Positions 25,677 through 33,486 of a stretch of DNA of 64,000 bases are shown here, one piece after another. The position numbers and the translations under genes are program-made. This DNA comes from DATBFG01 sp036558645 (GTDB lineage Bacteria; Acidobacteriota; Terriglobia; Terriglobales; Acidobacteriaceae). Location of the stretch: NCBI GenBank assembly GCA_036558645.1, contig DATBFG010000120.1:1-64000 (forward strand), in the 5' to 3' direction. Within the stretch, counting starts at the first letter, position 1, and every line of letters begins with the position of its first letter. Below the pieces are notes generated by a model. The model had not been told where the DNA came from. It saw nothing but the letters and a program-made list of their open reading frames with translations, and searched no databases.

Positions 25677-26156
25677 TTAAGCTTTGTGATGCCGGTCGGC
25701 TACAAAAGGCTTAAGCGCCGCTTCCAGTTCCTCGAGTGGAGTGAGACCAGCGATGCGTAGGTTGAAGTAGGCTTTTGGGCGATAAAGAATCATCCATCGT
25801 CCCGAACGGTCGATTGTCATATCAGGTTGCGATAACGGGCCAAGAACCTTGTCAATGCCTTCCACTGCTACTACGGTGCGCCTCCAGCTACCCTTGCCCA
25901 CGCCAACCCGACAGTCAAAAGCCATGATTCGGGTTCCGCGTGGCTCTCCATCGATTACATTCCAGACTTTTGAGATGCGAGAGAACGGCGTTCCTTCCAG
26001 GGTCAGGGACTTCGGTAGGGCATCTCCGAGATAGTGCATACCTGAACGAATCGCTAGAGCTTGAATTCCCCGCGCTCGATATCGCTCGGAAGAATAGAGT
26101 ACGTAGAGCACGAACAATCCCAAACCCACCATCGGGATGAGAGAAATAACATTCAT
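25677..26156 (-). CDS. Membrane-anchored protein of unknown function
   Basis: 159 aa. One N-terminal membrane helix at residues 3-23 (VISLIPMVGLGLFVLYVLYSS) is followed by a soluble domain with alternating strands: FSRISKVWNVIDGEPRGTRIMAFDCRVG, RRTVVAVEG and GRWMILYRPKAYFNLRIAGLTPLEELEAAL. The pattern of a short strand-rich domain commenting on its own basal activity is seen in several uncharacterised membrane proteins. No catalytic motif is visible. This is the first gene outside the island on the right. No strong ribosome site precedes the ATG. Confidence 0.65.
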   Translation of the reverse strand: MNVISLIPMVGLGLFVLYVLYSSERYRARGIQALAIRSGMHYLGDALPKSLTLEGTPFSRISKVWNVIDGEPRGTRIMAFDCRVGVGKGSWRRTVVAVEGIDKVLGPLSQPDMTIDRSGRWMILYRPKAYFNLRIAGLTPLEELEAALKPFVADRHHKA

Positions 26157-26668
26157 CAGCAGAAGTTTAAATTAACGTGGGCTCGCGACCCCGCAACTCC
26201 ACCTGTTTTTCCTCCTAGAGAGTCACGTTCGGTTTAAACGGTTTGTGCTGCAAAACCTCTACGGCAAGCGTGAAAGAGGAGAATCCGGTCGAACCACGGA
26301 ACCAGGGCCGACCAATTTATCCCTACGCTTTCTTTCAGAACCCGCTCAGGACCTGCCGTTCGAAGCTTGATCCAGTTTGAAAAACAGTAACGTTGGTTTC
26401 CTGAGCAACTACACCAACGATTGTCTGATACGTACAACAGACCAATGAACCCTTGCCCAAATCATTCGATTTCAGTTGTTTGAGCATGACTTGCCATTCT
26501 TCGAATCCCTTCCAAATTCGGGAAACACCCCGCGATCGGGAATCCCATTACCTGGGTAATGGTTGCTCTCCTAAAGTTTTCCTAGATACTCGCTTCAGCC
26601 CGGTAGTTCACCAGAACTGACCGGCAGTTGATCAAGACCAATCCAAGGGGAGTACAGGGGACCAGATT
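26157..26668. other. 512-base gap upstream of the pilus-like cluster
   Basis: No gene is supported here. The 67-codon minus-strand frame at 26234-26437 is Trp/Cys-rich, with no family signature. The gap should hold the promoter region for the four-gene cluster that follows, including the inverted repeat at 26545-26562. Confidence 0.5.
26545..26562. promoter_or_regulatory. Operator-like inverted repeat upstream of the pilin-like gene
   Basis: CCATTACC-TG-GGTAATGG has perfect 8-base arms around a 2-base centre, 107 bases before the pilin-like start. The size and spacing fit a dimeric repressor or activator site. No regulator gene lies next to it. Confidence 0.45.
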
Positions 26669-27235
26669 ATGGGGAAACATAGTTTCTTGAAAGTAGTCGT
26701 GCTCGGCTTGTTCATCGCTACAGCGGTGGCGTTTTCATCCGCTCAGGCGATTAACTCGGGCGCACAACCGATCGCGTTGAATGCAACGCTGGGCGAATCG
26801 CTCACCGTCAACCTTTCCGCCGCTGCCGTCAATTTTACTTTGACCGCGGGCAGCGCAGCCAACCCGGGAAGCACCACTATTACGGCAACCACGGCGTGGG
26901 TTCTGAAACCGGGACGTACCGCGATGACTGTTGACGCTTACTTTGCCAGCGCGGCTGCAGCTCTTACCGACGGCGCAGGAAACAACATTCCGTCTTCCGC
27001 GTTCTTCATCTCCGATAACGGTGGTGCCTCGGCCGCCCTCGTCAACACCGTAGCTTTCGGTGGCGCGAACGCCGGCCTTCGCTTGGCGAATGTTGCCATC
27101 GGCGGTGGAAACCGCGCTGGGAGCCGCACCGACCTCATGGCTTACAACATCAACCTGACGGGCGGCACACTGCCGAACCTGCCTGCCGGAACTTACACCG
27201 GTACCCTGAACATCCAGGCGCAGGCAACTCCGTAA
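26669..27235 (+). CDS. Secreted pilin-like subunit A
   Basis: 188 aa. The signal peptide (FLKVVVLGLFIATAVAFSSAQA) is cleaved before INSGAQPIALNATL. The mature domain has strand motifs ESLTVNLSAAAVNFTLTAGSAANPGSTTITATTAW. It ends GTYTGTLNIQAQATP, the C-terminal beta-strand pattern of chaperone-assembled subunits of the spore coat U/DUF4402 kind. There are no cysteines in the mature part. The next gene encodes a close paralogue. A chaperone-like and an outer-membrane protein follow, so it is probably the major subunit of a surface fibre. The family placement is from pattern alone. Confidence 0.65.
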   Translation: MGKHSFLKVVVLGLFIATAVAFSSAQAINSGAQPIALNATLGESLTVNLSAAAVNFTLTAGSAANPGSTTITATTAWVLKPGRTAMTVDAYFASAAAALTDGAGNNIPSSAFFISDNGGASAALVNTVAFGGANAGLRLANVAIGGGNRAGSRTDLMAYNINLTGGTLPNLPAGTYTGTLNIQAQATP

Positions 27236-27326
27236 TTTGTTGAGGTCCTTTGCTCCAGGCATTGGGGGCTGTCTGCACGAGGCCCCCTCTGTCGCAAGTC
27301 ACACGGAGACTTCAGAGTCCAGGTTC

Positions 27327-27887
27327 ATGTTCGAGAAGAATAAAATTCGGACTTTCCTGAGTTGTGCGGCACTCGTGGTGCTTGCCGTCGCAGGCTGCTC
27401 AGCGCAAGTCATTAACTCAGCAGCGCGGCCGATCTCGTTGAACGCTACGCTTCAGGAGGCGGTCACAGTCACGCTTTCCGCGAACGCCGTGAACTTCACG
27501 TTAACTCGGGGCAGCGCGAACAATCCAGGCAGCACCGCCATCACGGCAACTACACAGTGGACGCTGCGCCCTAGAATTGGCTTTGTCTCCGTATACGCTT
27601 TTTTTTCAACATCGGCAGCTGCTCTGACGGATGGTGCCGGGAACAACATCCCTTCCTCGGCCTTTTCCATTTCCAACAATGGCGGTGCATTTCAGCCGCT
27701 GACCAATACTGTGCCGTTCGGTGGCGCAAACGCGGGTTTGATGCTGTCCAGATGGTTAATTCTGGGCTTCAACCGGACTGGAACCCATAACGACGTAATG
27801 GATTTCAATATTAATTTGACTGGCTCGCCGAATCTGCCGCCCGGCACTTATACCGGAACACTCACGATTCAGGCTCAAGCCATCTAG
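27327..27887 (+). CDS. Pilin-like subunit B, possible lipoprotein
   Basis: 186 aa. The ATG at 27327 starts a leader, KIRTFLSCAALVVLAVAGCSAQ. VAGC matches a lipobox, so this subunit may be lipidated, unlike its neighbour, which has SSAQA at the same place. The mature part matches subunit A strongly: INSAARPISLNATLQEAVTV, SANNPGSTAITATTQW, ALTDGAGNNIPSSAF, VPFGGANAGL and GTYTGTLTIQAQAI. It may be a membrane-anchored base or initiator subunit, with A forming the polymer. An upstream GTG/TTG-started extension is open but lacks a ribosome site. Confidence 0.65.
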   Translation: MFEKNKIRTFLSCAALVVLAVAGCSAQVINSAARPISLNATLQEAVTVTLSANAVNFTLTRGSANNPGSTAITATTQWTLRPRIGFVSVYAFFSTSAAALTDGAGNNIPSSAFSISNNGGAFQPLTNTVPFGGANAGLMLSRWLILGFNRTGTHNDVMDFNINLTGSPNLPPGTYTGTLTIQAQAI

Positions 27888-27974
27888 TTGCCGGCGAGAT
27901 TGCCCTCGCCACTTTTAGATAGATTTTCGTGCACTAGCGCGGTTTCTCCGTCAAGGCACGTTTCGAGACAAACC

Positions 27975-28730
27975 ATGCATTCAAGCAGTCAGATGAAGAA
28001 GACTTCGGGCAACGGATGCCTCCGCGCTCTCCTATCGAGTTTATTTTTCGGGCTGGCCTGCGCGACTCTTTATCCAGCCACCGCAAACGCTCAAACTGTT
28101 CGCCCGCTGATCGATGAATTGGGAAACCCTGGCAAGGGCCGTATCGAGTACGTCAACGACGGTTTGACTCCCCTCAACGTAATCCTTCAGCCGAAAAGCT
28201 TCACCGTAAGCGAGACCGGCGAAATCTCCTACCGCCCTCTCGATTCGAATGTTCACCTGAAGCTTTCCGTGACTAGCTTCCGAATCCAGCCACAACAGAC
28301 GTACTACGTCTTCTACGAGGCTAGCTCCGACACACTGCCCTCCTGGTTTGTTGTCTATGCCCTTTTTTCGGGATATCCCTTTCGCGGCGCCAATGGAATG
28401 AATGTGCAGCTGCAGCTGCCTCACACCATCTACCTTTTGCCGAAGCAGGAGCTCGACAAGTCAGAAGTTCACATCAGTCGCGCGGATGTCGACCGTGACA
28501 AAAAACAGATGGTACTCGAGGTAGAAAATACCGGCGATAACTTCGGCAGGATCCTACAGACTCAGCTCAGCTACTCGCACAACAAGCAGGAAGCTCCCGG
28601 CTTTCCCATCTTTCCCCACAGCCGCCGCATCCTCGAAGTCCCCCTCGAGGCCGATGACACACCCAAAGATCTGGTATTGCATTTTCAGAATTTCAAGATA
28701 GAGCAGAAGATCTCGCTCCGGAGTCCGTAG
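27975..28730 (+). CDS. Periplasmic chaperone-like protein of the pilus-like cluster
   Basis: 251 aa from ATG 27975. A second ATG at 27993 (MKKTSGNG) is equally possible. The signal peptide ends YPATANA. The mature region begins TVRPLIDELGNPGKGRIEYVNDGLTPLNVILQPKSFTV, an Ig-like N-terminal domain with the pattern of pilus chaperones and P-pilus PapD relatives. RIQPQQTYYVFYE occupies the place of the usual RxxPxxEQ motif. A second Ig-like half contains VLEVENTGDNFGRI. It is predicted to cap subunits A and B in the periplasm. The TAG stop overlaps the GTG of the next gene by one base, so the two are translationally coupled. Confidence 0.65.
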   Translation: MHSSSQMKKTSGNGCLRALLSSLFFGLACATLYPATANAQTVRPLIDELGNPGKGRIEYVNDGLTPLNVILQPKSFTVSETGEISYRPLDSNVHLKLSVTSFRIQPQQTYYVFYEASSDTLPSWFVVYALFSGYPFRGANGMNVQLQLPHTIYLLPKQELDKSEVHISRADVDRDKKQMVLEVENTGDNFGRILQTQLSYSHNKQEAPGFPIFPHSRRILEVPLEADDTPKDLVLHFQNFKIEQKISLRSP

Positions 28731-30400
28731 TGCCGTTTCGCTCACGAACCCTGCGGCGCCCGCTTTTGATCGCAGCATCGCTGCTTGTTGCGTCCCTTGC
28801 CCACAGTCAGGTATTTCGTGTGCAGGGTGGTGTTTCCACCATGTTCAACGCGGATGGTGCGTCCGTGGATATCAAGGGTCCGAACTACGACGCCAACATG
28901 GGGCTGGGTTTCTTTGACGGACAGTTCGAATTCGGCGGTTTTGTTCGCTCGAAGATCGCCGGATACACAGTCACCACCGGCGACGACAACGTGCCCTTCG
29001 ATCTGCCCACCGACATCTTTGATTCGACCCACTATTTCTCGGCACGCGGATTGGGAATCTCTCAAGAGAAAAAGCAACGCAGCTTCTACGCATTTGGCGG
29101 GATGACTTCGACATGGTTCGGCACCGCGTTTTTTCAGGCCGCCCATGCCGAAACTCCCGTTGGTATTCTGTTCTTCAATGAGAAGCTGAAACCAGACCTG
29201 AAGTTCTGTTCCCGTAACATCGTTTCTAGCAGGCAGACGTCTCTGCAAGCGCTGGAATGGCAGCCGGAGAAGTGGCTCACGACCTCTTTCACCGCAGGTC
29301 TCGGATCGAACCAGGCCTACGTCGGAACCGGAGCGACAATTCAAACGGAAAAGATGATGTTGAAGCTCGGGTACATCGCTGCAGGCACCGAATTCCGTCG
29401 GGTCACGGTTGTGAGTCCCCTCAACCCTGAGGTCGAACGCGAGAATATTGAACTCACGTACCGCCCGAACTCTGTGATAAGCATCGTGGCCGGACATCAC
29501 AACCTTTTGCAGCCCATCGATTTCAAAAGTCCTATGGTTGAAGTCACAGTCAACGAGGCCGTGGCGAACTTCAATGTCTCGAAGCTTTACTTCGGCGTGG
29601 GAGCGTTCAACTCCCGGTTCATGGACCGCAATACGGTTGGGACAAATCTTTACGCCGGGCGCCGCTTCGGACAACGCTTCGACACCAGCGTCAACTTTTT
29701 CGAAAGCCGCACGGACCAACAATCTAAGACTGCAATTGTGACGCTCGCCCTTCGCGAACGACTCCTCCAGCGCCTCAGCCTGTTACAACTGATTTCGCGC
29801 TCGGAAGGCCAAACGACAGCCGCATTCGGGGGCGAAGTGGTTACCAATCGTTTTCACGTACAAGTCGATTATCAGAACGTTTATCTGCCCCTTCGCCCTG
29901 ATCATCCTTTTCAGCAGGCGCTTGCCCTCAACGCAGCCATTCGCATTTTCGGCCCGCTGCAGATGACAGCAGCCTCGAACATCGCGCCTGATGGCCGCAT
30001 GCGATACGCGTTCGGCCTCGCCACCTTCCTCTACCGATACCAGGGGATGGTGTCGTGGGGATCGCAAGATACTTATTCATTCCCAAAGTATGTGATTCAA
30101 GGGACAGTCAAAGACGTCCAGGGAAACCCGATCCAAGGTGCCGCTCTGCGTATCGGGAATGACGTCGTTTATTCCGACGATACCGGCCATTTCTTGCTAC
30201 GCCTGCGGAAAAAGCAGGAGTGCGCCTTGCAAGTCGCGCCGGACGAGTTCATGACCAACGATTATTTTGAAGTGGTGAAGGCGCCCGTGAGTGTGTGGCC
30301 GGAACTGGAGAGCGAGGCAAGTCTCGTTGACATCGTGCTCCGCAAGGTGCCCTATCCTCGCGATCAACGAACGGCTACGTCGGCACCCTCGGTGCACTAA
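28730..30400 (+). CDS. Outer-membrane beta-barrel with C-terminal carboxypeptidase-regulatory-like domain
   Basis: 556 aa with a GTG start coupled to the chaperone-like gene. The signal peptide (PLLIAASLLVASLAHSQ) precedes VFRVQGGVSTMFNADG. The body alternates aromatic-flanked strands with turns over about 430 residues, which fits a barrel of 20 or more strands. From about residue 455, YVIQGTVKDVQGNPIQGAALRIGNDVVYSDDTGHFLLRLR forms a carboxypeptidase-regulatory-like Ig domain. By position it takes the usher's place, but it is about 250 residues shorter than classical ushers and no plug was recognised. It may be a reduced usher or a different secretion pore. Confidence 0.65.
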   Translation: MPFRSRTLRRPLLIAASLLVASLAHSQVFRVQGGVSTMFNADGASVDIKGPNYDANMGLGFFDGQFEFGGFVRSKIAGYTVTTGDDNVPFDLPTDIFDSTHYFSARGLGISQEKKQRSFYAFGGMTSTWFGTAFFQAAHAETPVGILFFNEKLKPDLKFCSRNIVSSRQTSLQALEWQPEKWLTTSFTAGLGSNQAYVGTGATIQTEKMMLKLGYIAAGTEFRRVTVVSPLNPEVERENIELTYRPNSVISIVAGHHNLLQPIDFKSPMVEVTVNEAVANFNVSKLYFGVGAFNSRFMDRNTVGTNLYAGRRFGQRFDTSVNFFESRTDQQSKTAIVTLALRERLLQRLSLLQLISRSEGQTTAAFGGEVVTNRFHVQVDYQNVYLPLRPDHPFQQALALNAAIRIFGPLQMTAASNIAPDGRMRYAFGLATFLYRYQGMVSWGSQDTYSFPKYVIQGTVKDVQGNPIQGAALRIGNDVVYSDDTGHFLLRLRKKQECALQVAPDEFMTNDYFEVVKAPVSVWPELESEASLVDIVLRKVPYPRDQRTATSAPSVH

Positions 30401-30414
30401 CATATCCCCAACAG

Positions 30415-31380
30415 TTAGGGCACAGCTTCCGCCGCGCAGCGATCCGCATTTGCATTGACGTACGTGTTCTGGAATGCATGGCGCTTCCACCCTTCCGGGG
30501 ATCGACTCCAGACCGAAGTCCATTGTGAGTGCGTAATCTTTCCGTCGTTCTTGCGAGTGTACTTCCAATGCCCAGTCACAATCGCCATATCTCCATAGAG
30601 CCGAACCCGTACGTTATCGGTATCAACCTCTAGATCGGACTTGCGATTCTTCACGAATGCCAACCACGCTTCTTTGTCGAGCACTCCTCCGCGAACATCC
30701 GTCTGCACATAATCATCGGCGGTAAGGCGTTTCAGCCTCTCCAGATCACGGGACGCATATGCGTTACCCGCTTCCGTGGCGAGTTTCGTCAATTGCGCAA
30801 TCTGTTCCCTCTCGTCCCCACTGGGGGACGCTCTCCCAATCGTGCCCCGAATTGTGCTCGCTTGGTGCAATTCGTCGCCTGGATCAGCAATAGCAAGCGT
30901 CTGAGTCATTGTCGTTCCTGTCCGGCTAAAGACTTCGTGCCATGCCTGTCTTTTGCCTAGGTATTCCCACTCTCCAGTCAGCACAACACTCTTACCTTGA
31001 AGTGTCACGGTGAACCCGCTGCATCCCTCATCATTAATCGTCGGGTCACACCAGATTCCACGGATGCTATGTGCTTTGGCGTCCCACCACATGGCTGCAT
31101 AGTCTTCACTTGACTGGCCATGCACCTTCGAGCGGTTTTCTTCGACAAATGCGCTTTCGCCAGGCGCGAACTTCCAGATCTCTTCCCCTTCTCCAATTAC
31201 CTTCCCGTCCTTCCCGATCCATGTAATAGCCCAGTTGCCTGCGAGAGTGTCCGCGATCGAGCGCATCTGCGCCAGGGATGATCCGCCCAGTTCGGAAGGC
31301 AGCGTCCCGGTCGATGGCACTTGTTGTGCCCTCAGCGGGCTTGTAATAAGCATGATGGAAACTGCCAGCGTTATTCTCAC
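30415..31380 (-). CDS. Secreted two-domain protein: DUF1579-like plus NTF2-like
   Basis: 321 aa from GTG 31380. Longer in-frame starts would put the signal peptide in the middle. The signal peptide is RITLAVSIMLITSPLRAQ. Domain 1 (residues about 35-180) begins LAGNWAITWIGKDGKV and has GIWCDPTINDEGCSGFTV, a small barrel of the DUF1579/lipocalin-like kind. Domain 2 (about 190-310) is an NTF2-fold SnoaL/DUF4440-like cup: LATEAGNAYASRDLERLKRLTADDYVQTDVRGGVLDKEAW, ending in VTGHWKYTRKNDG...WTSVWSRSPEGWKRHAFQ. The fusion is common in acidobacteria as far as I recall. It is periplasmic; the ligand is unknown. Convergent with the barrel gene, 14 bases away. Confidence 0.7.
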   Translation of the reverse strand: MRITLAVSIMLITSPLRAQQVPSTGTLPSELGGSSLAQMRSIADTLAGNWAITWIGKDGKVIGEGEEIWKFAPGESAFVEENRSKVHGQSSEDYAAMWWDAKAHSIRGIWCDPTINDEGCSGFTVTLQGKSVVLTGEWEYLGKRQAWHEVFSRTGTTMTQTLAIADPGDELHQASTIRGTIGRASPSGDEREQIAQLTKLATEAGNAYASRDLERLKRLTADDYVQTDVRGGVLDKEAWLAFVKNRKSDLEVDTDNVRVRLYGDMAIVTGHWKYTRKNDGKITHSQWTSVWSRSPEGWKRHAFQNTYVNANADRCAAEAVP

Positions 31381-31506
31381 GTTTTCACCCCGCGACAGCG
31401 AGGGTATTGTAGATGGCCGCGCTTTGGCAAAGATGAATAATGCTACGATTTTTGCTCTCGCGCCGCGATCATTCCTGAGCCTGAACACTAAGCAAGGAGC
31501 AAATGG

Positions 31507-31854
31507 ATGGTGTCTACAAAGGATGTTCTCGATCATCACCTGAAATGTTTCGGTGAATGCAATCTGGAAGCCACGCTAGCGGATTACTCATCAGACGCGG
31601 TTCTGTTTATCCCTTCGGGGGTGTTGAAAGGCCACAGTGCGATCAAGGCTGTCTTCCAGGCATTCTTTGCAGAATTTCGGAAGCCCGGTACCTCGTTCAC
31701 CATGCAGCATGAGTGGGTCGAAGGAGATTACGCCTACATCTTGTGGACCGCACAAACTGCGCAGAATCACTATGACGCAGCGACCGACACATTTGTGATT
31801 CGAGATGGGAAAATTGTGGCGCAGTCCTTCAATGCGAAGATAACACCGAAATAG
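31507..31854 (+). CDS. NTF2-fold SnoaL-like protein
   Basis: 115 aa. AAGGAG at 31494-31499 lies seven bases before ATG 31507. A single NTF2-like domain reads VLDHHLKCFGECNLEATLADYSSDAVLFIPSGVLKGHSAIKAVFQAFF...TFVIRDGKIVAQSFNAKI. This is the polyketide-cyclase/SnoaL-like cup with the usual closing strand. It is cytoplasmic. Most members are annotated only as nuclear transport factor 2 family. It could be an isomerase, cyclase or ligand carrier. It is transcribed alone, divergently from the secreted two-domain protein. Confidence 0.75.
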   Translation: MVSTKDVLDHHLKCFGECNLEATLADYSSDAVLFIPSGVLKGHSAIKAVFQAFFAEFRKPGTSFTMQHEWVEGDYAYILWTAQTAQNHYDAATDTFVIRDGKIVAQSFNAKITPK

Positions 31855-31962
31855 TAAGCGGTTGGTACTTGGCGCCAAGTAAGCGGTAGTCGCGCTTTCA
31901 CGTTAAGGATGATTCAGGCAAGTTCGCGCAGCGATGGAAACGTGGTTAACCGATCCTCTAAA

Positions 31963-32229
31963 TCACTCGCCTGGCTTGGAATTGCGGCGCTGTTCAAGCC
32001 GGTTCACTACGCTCTCCATGTCGGGATATCCGGCTCCGAACTGCCGCGTGAGCCAGTTCCCGCCTCTCTCGGCAATCTTTTCACCGTCGGCGATCACGTC
32101 AAACTGACCCGTTCTTCCGGCTGTAACCACGGGGGCAATGCCCAGACGCTTGCTGATGAGGGCTGCGAGACCCGCAACCTTAGATTTATTGTTGCCTCAG
32201 GTTGGGCAAGAAATAATCTCGATTTTCAT
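31963..32229 (-). CDS. Selenoprotein of the SelW/Rdx type, with in-frame TGA (Sec11)
   Basis: 88 aa when TGA at 32199-32197 is read as selenocysteine. The frame starts at ATG 32229, with GGAG six bases upstream, and reads MKIEIISCPT-U-GNNKSK. It continues through GQFDVIADGEKIAERGGNW and GAGYPDMESVVNRLEQ to a TGA stop at 31963. CPTU sits where Rdx/SelW proteins have their CxxC or CxxU redox motif. The downstream GxFxVxxDGxxIxxR and GxYPD blocks match that thioredoxin-fold family. The frame is fully open on both sides of the TGA, and a SECIS-like hairpin lies 17 bases after it. Standard gene finding would report only a fragment or nothing. The likely role is thiol redox chemistry. Sec use requires selA, selB, selC and selD elsewhere in the genome. 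Confidence 0.82.
32161..32179 (-). promoter_or_regulatory. Bacterial SECIS-like hairpin in the selenoprotein mRNA
   Basis: The RNA GGUUGCGGGUCUCGCAGCC folds into seven pairs (GGUUGCG with CGCAGCC, one of them U-G) around the loop GGUCU. From memory, the SelB-binding apical part of E. coli fdhF is GGUUGCAGGUCUGCACC, which has the same GGUUGC arm and GGUCU loop. The loop here begins 24 bases after the UGA, within the usual range for bacterial SECIS elements. Confidence 0.8.
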
Positions 32230-32295
32230 TCCGTGCTCCATTGAATCGTTTGCCGGACCAATCCCTCAAGATTTTGGCAGGGATGCGCTTGGAGG

Positions 32296-32351
32296 GTCAA
32301 TGAGTGAGATCGGGATGTTACGCCAGGCGCCAACGTTGGCTTTGGCGGAAC
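32296..32351 (+). repeat. Degenerate dispersed repeat, copy 1
   Basis: GTCAATGAG, then ATCG(G/A)GATGTTA, then GCCA, ACGTT and GGCGGAACA occur in the same order here and at 36167-36213. A 13-base insertion is present in this copy. It may be the remnant of a mobile element end. Confidence 0.3.
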
Positions 32352-32469
32352 AACACGCGCAGCCCGCCAGCATTCTATCCGGACCACCAAAGACAGGATC
32401 CGATGCGGACTTGACGGTCAAGCCATCTTCGGTGCAAGATGCTGGCCGCGCTTCGGGACTCGGAAGCCG

Positions 32470-33336
32470 ATGGTTGAAATTCTTAGAGGTGTCATGATCT
32501 CCTTCCGCGCCATCTCTCTCGTCATCGTCGTGACTTCATGCTTTGTCCATTCAGCCCCTGCCGTAACTTGGCAGACAATCGATGTTCCTGGAGCAGACTC
32601 CACGACTGTCACAGGCACCAATCTCAACCGGGATGTGGTCGGCGCTTATCAAGTCGGTAACACCACCACTGCGTTCGCGCTGAAGAACGGCGTTCTCAGC
32701 GGTATCGATTTCCCCGGAGCCGATCTGACGGGACCTTTGGCCATCAACGATCATGGCGATGTAGCCGGTTACTACTTTGTGCAGGCCGAGGGGCGGCAGC
32801 ATGGCTTTCTTCTGCAGGGTGGCACCTTCACTACCATCGACTTTCCGGGGGCGGCTAATACGACCCTTTACGGACTGAACAACCTGGGAGATATAGCCGG
32901 TACCTATATCGATCCTGCGGGCATCTTCCACGGGTTCACGCTTGTGGGCGGCGTCTTCACCACGATTGACGTACCCAATGCCAGCATTACATTCATTACT
33001 GGCATCAACGACACGGGGGACCTCGTGGGAATAACGTACTTGGCGGACAACCTGGCCCGCTCCTTTGTCCGGACACATGGGCACTTGCAGCACATAGCCG
33101 TACCGGGGGCCAGTGAGACGTCTTCCGCAGGAATTAACAACCGCAAGCAGTTAGTGGGAGTCGCGGTCTTCCAGAATGGCACCCAGCCAGGATTTGCTTT
33201 CTCCAACGGCCAGTACATGATCCTGACCAGGCCGAATACTGTGGTCAGACCCTGGGATGTTAATGACAACGGAGACATCTCCGGAACCTATACGGATGCT
33301 CAGCAAAGAAGTCATGGCTTTCTGAGGATCCGCTAG
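32470..33336 (+). CDS. Secreted HAF-type extracellular repeat protein
   Basis: 288 aa. The leader (RAISLVIVVTSCFVHSAPAVT) follows a short N-terminus. A second ATG at 32494 would trim eight residues. The mature protein consists of six or so repeats of about 40 residues with the forms FTTIDFPGAANTTLYGLNNLGDIAGTYIDPAGIFHGFTLVGG and INDTGDLVGITY. This is the pattern of the HAF family of extracellular repeats and is probably a beta-propeller. No anchor is seen. Proteins of this kind are abundant in acidobacterial genomes and have no assigned role. It is convergent with the kinase gene, 150 bases away. Confidence 0.75.
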   Translation: MVEILRGVMISFRAISLVIVVTSCFVHSAPAVTWQTIDVPGADSTTVTGTNLNRDVVGAYQVGNTTTAFALKNGVLSGIDFPGADLTGPLAINDHGDVAGYYFVQAEGRQHGFLLQGGTFTTIDFPGAANTTLYGLNNLGDIAGTYIDPAGIFHGFTLVGGVFTTIDVPNASITFITGINDTGDLVGITYLADNLARSFVRTHGHLQHIAVPGASETSSAGINNRKQLVGVAVFQNGTQPGFAFSNGQYMILTRPNTVVRPWDVNDNGDISGTYTDAQQRSHGFLRIR

Positions 33337-33486
33337 GCGGGAGTTGCTTCTTGCAGAGTTTGAAGCAGGGATCCGGCCGAGCACATGCAGCGGCGAAATC
33401 AGTACGAGCGCTAAGTCCGGCGATGGATCCGGGTTCCCAGCGCATCAGTGCCACAGCGGCATATCGCGGCAAGACCTTCGCGCGCT

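Noticed and set aside
26234..26437. 67-codon minus-strand frame
   Set aside because: Trp/Cys-rich random-looking peptide with no start signal.
31909..32244. 111-codon plus-strand frame
   Set aside because: It is the antisense of the selenoprotein gene. Only the minus strand, read through TGA, gives a recognisable family.
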